A stretch of 18,223 bases of DNA, taken from CAYPZU01 sp964415395. GTDB taxonomy: Bacteria > Chlamydiota > Chlamydiia > Chlamydiales > SM23-39. The stretch is taken from positions 1 through 18,223 of the forward strand of contig CAYPZU010000044.1 in the NCBI GenBank assembly GCA_964415395.1. Reading direction: 5' to 3'. Numbering within the stretch: position 1 is the stretch's first letter; the number at the start of each line of letters is the position of its first letter. The notes beneath the pieces are model-generated. The model ran no database searches and was not told the DNA's origin. It worked only from the letters and a program-made list of their open reading frames with translations. The position numbers and the translations under genes are program-made. Below, piece by piece: positions 15,339 to 18,223 of the stretch.

Positions 15339-15620
15339 TTATGACTTTGCAACTTTGCGGGTGTCCATCGGCCTAGAGCCTCCAGATTGATGAGCATCCA
15401 GAGCAGTCATGATTTCATAAAAAACAGGAAAGAGCCCCTTCCCCATAGACATATTGGCTGCGAATCTCGCTTTGAATTGAGGGGCGAATTGCGCAACCAG
15501 GCTCGCTTGAACGTTTGGAACGGGACAAGCTTCGATCAACCGTATCGTTGGGACAAATTCACGCGGCCCTAAAACCGGGACTTCCTGACGATGCGCTTGT
15601 TGAGATATTCCTGTAGCCAT
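15339..15620 (-). CDS. small hypothetical protein, 93 aa
   Basis: Not recognised. The main support is a good ribosome binding site: GGAG six bases before the ATG at 15620. The protein has no signal peptide or membrane segment. The middle (VQASLVAQFAPQFKARFAANMS) could be one amphipathic helix; the rest is Pro- and Gly-containing and may be flexible. The base composition is more AT-rich than the neighbours, so it may be a recent arrival or a remnant of a longer gene. It ends eight bases from the end of the convergent amidase gene and sits 42 bp after the photolyase on the same strand, so it could be the last gene of that operon. Confidence 0.5.
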   Translation of the reverse strand: MATGISQQAHRQEVPVLGPREFVPTIRLIEACPVPNVQASLVAQFAPQFKARFAANMSMGKGLFPVFYEIMTALDAHQSGGSRPMDTRKVAKS

Positions 15621-15662
15621 ATTTTCTCCGTTTAAAAAAACGAAAACTCTGCCGGAATCCTC

Positions 15663-17009
15663 CTATTTTTTCAAGCTGACGGAGCAGTAGGCTTTGAGAG
15701 CGAGCTTTGACTCGACGTCGTGCTCCGCCATCGGTTCGGGGTAGCACCCCCTTTCCCCTTCCGGATCGTGGATGGTTTTTGGATCAAGGGACTTGAGTTC
15801 GGGAACCCATTTCTTGATATATTCGCAATCGGGATCGAACTTTTTCTGCTGGTTCCACGGATTGAAAATCCGGAAATAGGGCTGCGCGTCGCAGCCGGTG
15901 CTCGCCGACCACTGCCAGTTGCCGTTGTTGACCGCCGGATCGTAGTCGACCAGCGTCTGCGCGAAATATTTCTCCCCCCATCTCCAGTCGATGTGGAGGT
16001 CTTTGACCAAAAACGAAGCGGCGATCATCCGGACGCGGTTGTGCATAAATCCGGTCTCATTCATCTCGCGCATTCCCGCGTCGACGATCGGAAAGCCCGT
16101 CTCGCCGTCGCACCACTTCTGGAATGCCTTTTTGTCATACGACCATTTCAGCTTGTCGTACTTCTCATGAAAAGCCCCTCCGAACACGTGCGGGAAAAAG
16201 AAGGCGATCGCGCTGAAAAAATCGCGCCAGTAAAGAGAGCGGACGAGATCATGGTGGGGGCTTAAGTGTTTGCAGATCGCAGCATACGCCTCCCGCGGCG
16301 AAATCGCCGTGAACTTGAGATAGGGCGAGAGGTGCGAGGTGGAGTCCTCGGCCGGAAAATCTCTTTCAGCAGAATACTTCGAAAGACTCTCCAGCTTCCT
16401 GAGAATTTTAAGAGCCGGTTCCCTGCCGCCGGCAAGCGTGGTTTTGGCGGAGATTTTCGGCAAATCCTCGCTGAACGGGATTGGCCCTTTGTAGTAATTC
16501 GTCCTCCGGTTTGGGGCAGGAGAGGGCACTTTCAATTTCGAGGCGTTCTTGAAGTAGGGCGTAAAAATGGTGTAGGGTTTGCCGTCTTTCTTCAAGGTAT
16601 CTTCCGGAGGGTGGAGCAGCGCGTCGTCGAACGTTTCGAAGGGGACGCCCGCCTTTTTACAGACGGAGGCGATCTTTTTGTCCCGCTGGATGCTGTAGGG
16701 CGTGTAGTCGCGGTTGGCGAAGACTCCTTCAATCTGCAGCTTTTTGATGCACGTTTCCACAACCTCGTCCGGGTGGCCTCTGAAAAGATAAAGCCTCCCC
16801 CCTTTTTCCTTGAGCTGCCCCGCGAGATCCTCAAGCGATTCGATCATGAACTTGAGGCAGTGGTCGCTCCGGTACGGGTTTTTATCGATTTGCTCGGGCG
16901 TCAGGATGAAACAGGCAACCACCTGCTCCGAAGATTCAAGAGCGCGGATTAATCCCGTGTTGTCTTCCAGCCGCAGGTCGCGCCGGAAGATGAAGAGCGA
17001 CTTTTTCAT
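15663..17009 (-). CDS. phrB: deoxyribodipyrimidine photolyase (cryptochrome/photolyase family)
   Basis: A 448-residue flavoprotein that uses blue light to reverse UV-induced pyrimidine dimers; length is typical of class I CPD photolyases. Seen: FIFRRDLRLEDNTGL (6-20) opening the antenna domain; STSHLSPYLKF (223-233), which binds the FAD phosphates; YWRDFF (260-265); HNRVRM (323-328); and DYDPAVNNGNWQW (355-367), the FAD/DNA-contacting region. The sequence ends with NPWNQQKKFDPD and further family residues, so it is complete. The ATG at 17009 overlaps the upstream stop by four bases (ATGA) and has AAAAGG upstream; the open frame to 17144 lies inside the preceding gene and is rejected. CPD specificity and the antenna cofactor are inferred. 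Confidence 0.93.
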   Translation of the reverse strand: MKKSLFIFRRDLRLEDNTGLIRALESSEQVVACFILTPEQIDKNPYRSDHCLKFMIESLEDLAGQLKEKGGRLYLFRGHPDEVVETCIKKLQIEGVFANRDYTPYSIQRDKKIASVCKKAGVPFETFDDALLHPPEDTLKKDGKPYTIFTPYFKNASKLKVPSPAPNRRTNYYKGPIPFSEDLPKISAKTTLAGGREPALKILRKLESLSKYSAERDFPAEDSTSHLSPYLKFTAISPREAYAAICKHLSPHHDLVRSLYWRDFFSAIAFFFPHVFGGAFHEKYDKLKWSYDKKAFQKWCDGETGFPIVDAGMREMNETGFMHNRVRMIAASFLVKDLHIDWRWGEKYFAQTLVDYDPAVNNGNWQWSASTGCDAQPYFRIFNPWNQQKKFDPDCEYIKKWVPELKSLDPKTIHDPEGERGCYPEPMAEHDVESKLALKAYCSVSLKK

Positions 17010-18223
17010 TTCACACCTTTTCCGATGATAATCGCAAGGCGCCGAAAAATAAAAAAGTGGAAAGGATAAAGAGCGTACCAATAAAACCTGCCCCAAACGC
17101 CGGAGGGGCGGAAAGTGGCTGTCTGATAGAGCGTGCCGCCGCAAGACGAGGGGACGATTTTAAATTCAAGCCACGCCTCCCCGGGAAGCTTCATTTCGGC
17201 GTAGAGAAGGAGGCGGCGGCTTTTTTCATCGGCGAGAAGCACGCGCCAAAAATCGAGCGCGTCGCCCGCTTTCAGCCTCGTCGCATGGGTGCGCCCGCGC
17301 CTTAAACCCACTCCGCCTACAAATTTATCCAGAATCCCCCGCAGCTTCCAGGCCCAGTTCATCGTGAGCCACCCCGTATCGCCGCCGAGCGACCAGACCG
17401 TTTTCTGCACTTCATCCGCAGAACGGGAAAAAGGAACGGTCTGCCTGTCGACAAGCGTTCCAAAACGGGGGATCTGGATATAGATCGAAAGATCGGGATT
17501 CAGCCCTGAGCCGCTCATCGCATCTTTCCAGCTCGAAGGAACCCAGTCTTCTTCAATCCGGGTGAAAGCGAGCCGGACCGCTTCTTCATAGGTCAGGAGT
17601 TTTTTCGGAAAGATCTTCTGAATCCGGTTCTCTTTGCAGACAGCGTTGTTGATGAGACTGCCGATCAGCGAGCGGGCGAGAGCGAAATTGGCGCTCGTGA
17701 CCAGAAGGAGCCAATAAGAGGAAAGGCGCGGCGTCAAAACGGGAACGGTGATCAGTTTCCGCTTGAATCCGCGGATGCGGGCGAATTCAAGCAGGAGCTG
17801 CTTATAACTCATTACATCGGGGCCCCCGATTTCGAACGATCCGTTCAGGCAGGCGGGATGGCCCAAAACCAAAAGAAGATACTCCAGCACGTCGCGCACC
17901 GAAATCGGCTGGGTCAGATTGTCGACCCATTTTGGCGCGATCATCACGGGAAGTTTCTCGGTCAGGTCGCGGATGATTTCAAAAGAGGCGCTGCCCGACC
18001 CAATAATGATCCCGGCCATCAGGATCGTAACCGGAACCCTCCCCTCTTTGAGGATTTCAGCCACCTTTTTCCTCGAGGCGAGATGGCGGGAGAGCTGCGG
18101 TTCATTCGCCAATCCGCTCAAATAGATGATCTGCCGGCAGCGGGTCGTCTCGATTTTCTGAATGAAGTTGCGGGCGGAAGCCGCCTCGAGCTCATTGACC
18201 TGACGCGAATAGACATTGGTGAT
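17006..18223 (-). CDS. SDR/NAD(P)-binding protein with DUF2867 domain (5' end outside window)
   Basis: The gene is cut by the window edge: 405 codons are present and the frame is open to the last base, so the N-terminal nucleotide-binding Rossmann motif is missing from view. The visible part begins in the SDR domain (RNFIQKIETTRCRQIIYLSG, then LSRHLASRKKVAEIL and the EIGGPDVMSYKQLL region), like NmrA/YbjT-type atypical SDRs. The C-terminal portion (about 17015-17470) matches the DUF2867 pattern, including GGDTGWLTMNWAW, the GDALDFWRV block and FRPSGVWGRFYWYALYPFH. Substrate unknown. A TTG at 18121 lies mid-domain and is not the start. It is translated upstream of, and coupled to, the photolyase; this SDR-photolyase pairing also occurs in light-responsive clusters of other bacteria. 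Confidence 0.87.
   Translation of the reverse strand: MTNVYSRQVNELEAASARNFIQKIETTRCRQIIYLSGLANEPQLSRHLASRKKVAEILKEGRVPVTILMAGIIIGSGSASFEIIRDLTEKLPVMIAPKWVDNLTQPISVRDVLEYLLLVLGHPACLNGSFEIGGPDVMSYKQLLLEFARIRGFKRKLITVPVLTPRLSSYWLLLVTSANFALARSLIGSLINNAVCKENRIQKIFPKKLLTYEEAVRLAFTRIEEDWVPSSWKDAMSGSGLNPDLSIYIQIPRFGTLVDRQTVPFSRSADEVQKTVWSLGGDTGWLTMNWAWKLRGILDKFVGGVGLRRGRTHATRLKAGDALDFWRVLLADEKSRRLLLYAEMKLPGEAWLEFKIVPSSCGGTLYQTATFRPSGVWGRFYWYALYPFHFFIFRRLAIIIGKGVK

Noticed and set aside
16266..16952. 228-residue plus-strand frame opposite the photolyase
   Set aside because: Shadow of a clear photolyase gene.
17010..17144. 45-residue N-terminal extension of the photolyase
   Set aside because: It overlaps the 3' end of the SDR gene, and the family begins at MKKSLFIFRRDLR.
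1..18223. CRISPR array, tRNA or rRNA genes, integrase or transposase genes
   Set aside because: No regularly spaced direct repeats, cloverleaf-like sequence, rRNA-like stretch or transposase motifs were seen by eye; a tRNAscan or Rfam run could still find a short RNA.

Overview
The window is about 18.2 kb of GC-rich, densely packed bacterial DNA. It has thirteen substantial protein genes, one convincing small gene and no RNA genes. Several neighbours overlap by 1-4 bases (ATGA or TGATG junctions), so many genes look translationally coupled. The best guess for the source is a member of the Chlamydiota, probably an environmental amoeba-associated lineage. The basis is a protein with a hydrophobic segment of the kind common in Parachlamydia-like exported proteins, together with a chlamydial-style mix of acyltransferase, P-type ATPase, M48 protease and photolyase genes. 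This is inference from remembered family style, not a database match; another Gram-negative lineage with two-partner-secretion proteins is possible.

Layout. 20-766 (-): a nucleoside phosphorylase. 811-1338: a compact element of about 530 bp with long imperfect terminal inverted repeats around a GxxExxY-family (PDDEXK_3) gene, lying just upstream of the phosphorylase. 1471-6935 (+): a two-gene operon of a filamentous-haemagglutinin-like exoprotein and a fused PlsC-ACP-acyl-ACP-synthetase. 6999-7820 (+): an unrecognised protein whose stop codon shares a CTAG palindrome with the convergent DUF2231-type membrane protein (7817-8260, -). 8293-8467: a long imperfect palindrome between that gene and the divergent P1B-type metal ATPase (8478-10328, +).

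10329-10477: a short repeat-like spacer. 10478-12957 (-): an operon whose first gene encodes a membrane-anchored protein with a macro-domain-like stretch and whose second encodes a GT25-type glycosyltransferase with a signal-peptide-like N-terminus. 13073-15330 (+): a coupled pair, a Ste24-like M48 protease and an exported choloylglycine-hydrolase-family amidase. 15339-15620 (-): a small orphan. 15663-18223 (-): an SDR/DUF2867 protein (cut by the window edge) followed by a photolyase, again coupled.

Themes. Much of the window concerns the envelope and the outside of the cell: exoprotein, phospholipid acylation, metal export, membrane protease, periplasmic amidase, and a possible host-directed effector/glycosyltransferase pair. 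The two items least explained by ordinary annotation are the GxxExxY inverted-repeat element and the palindromic element between the divergent ATPase and DUF2231 genes.
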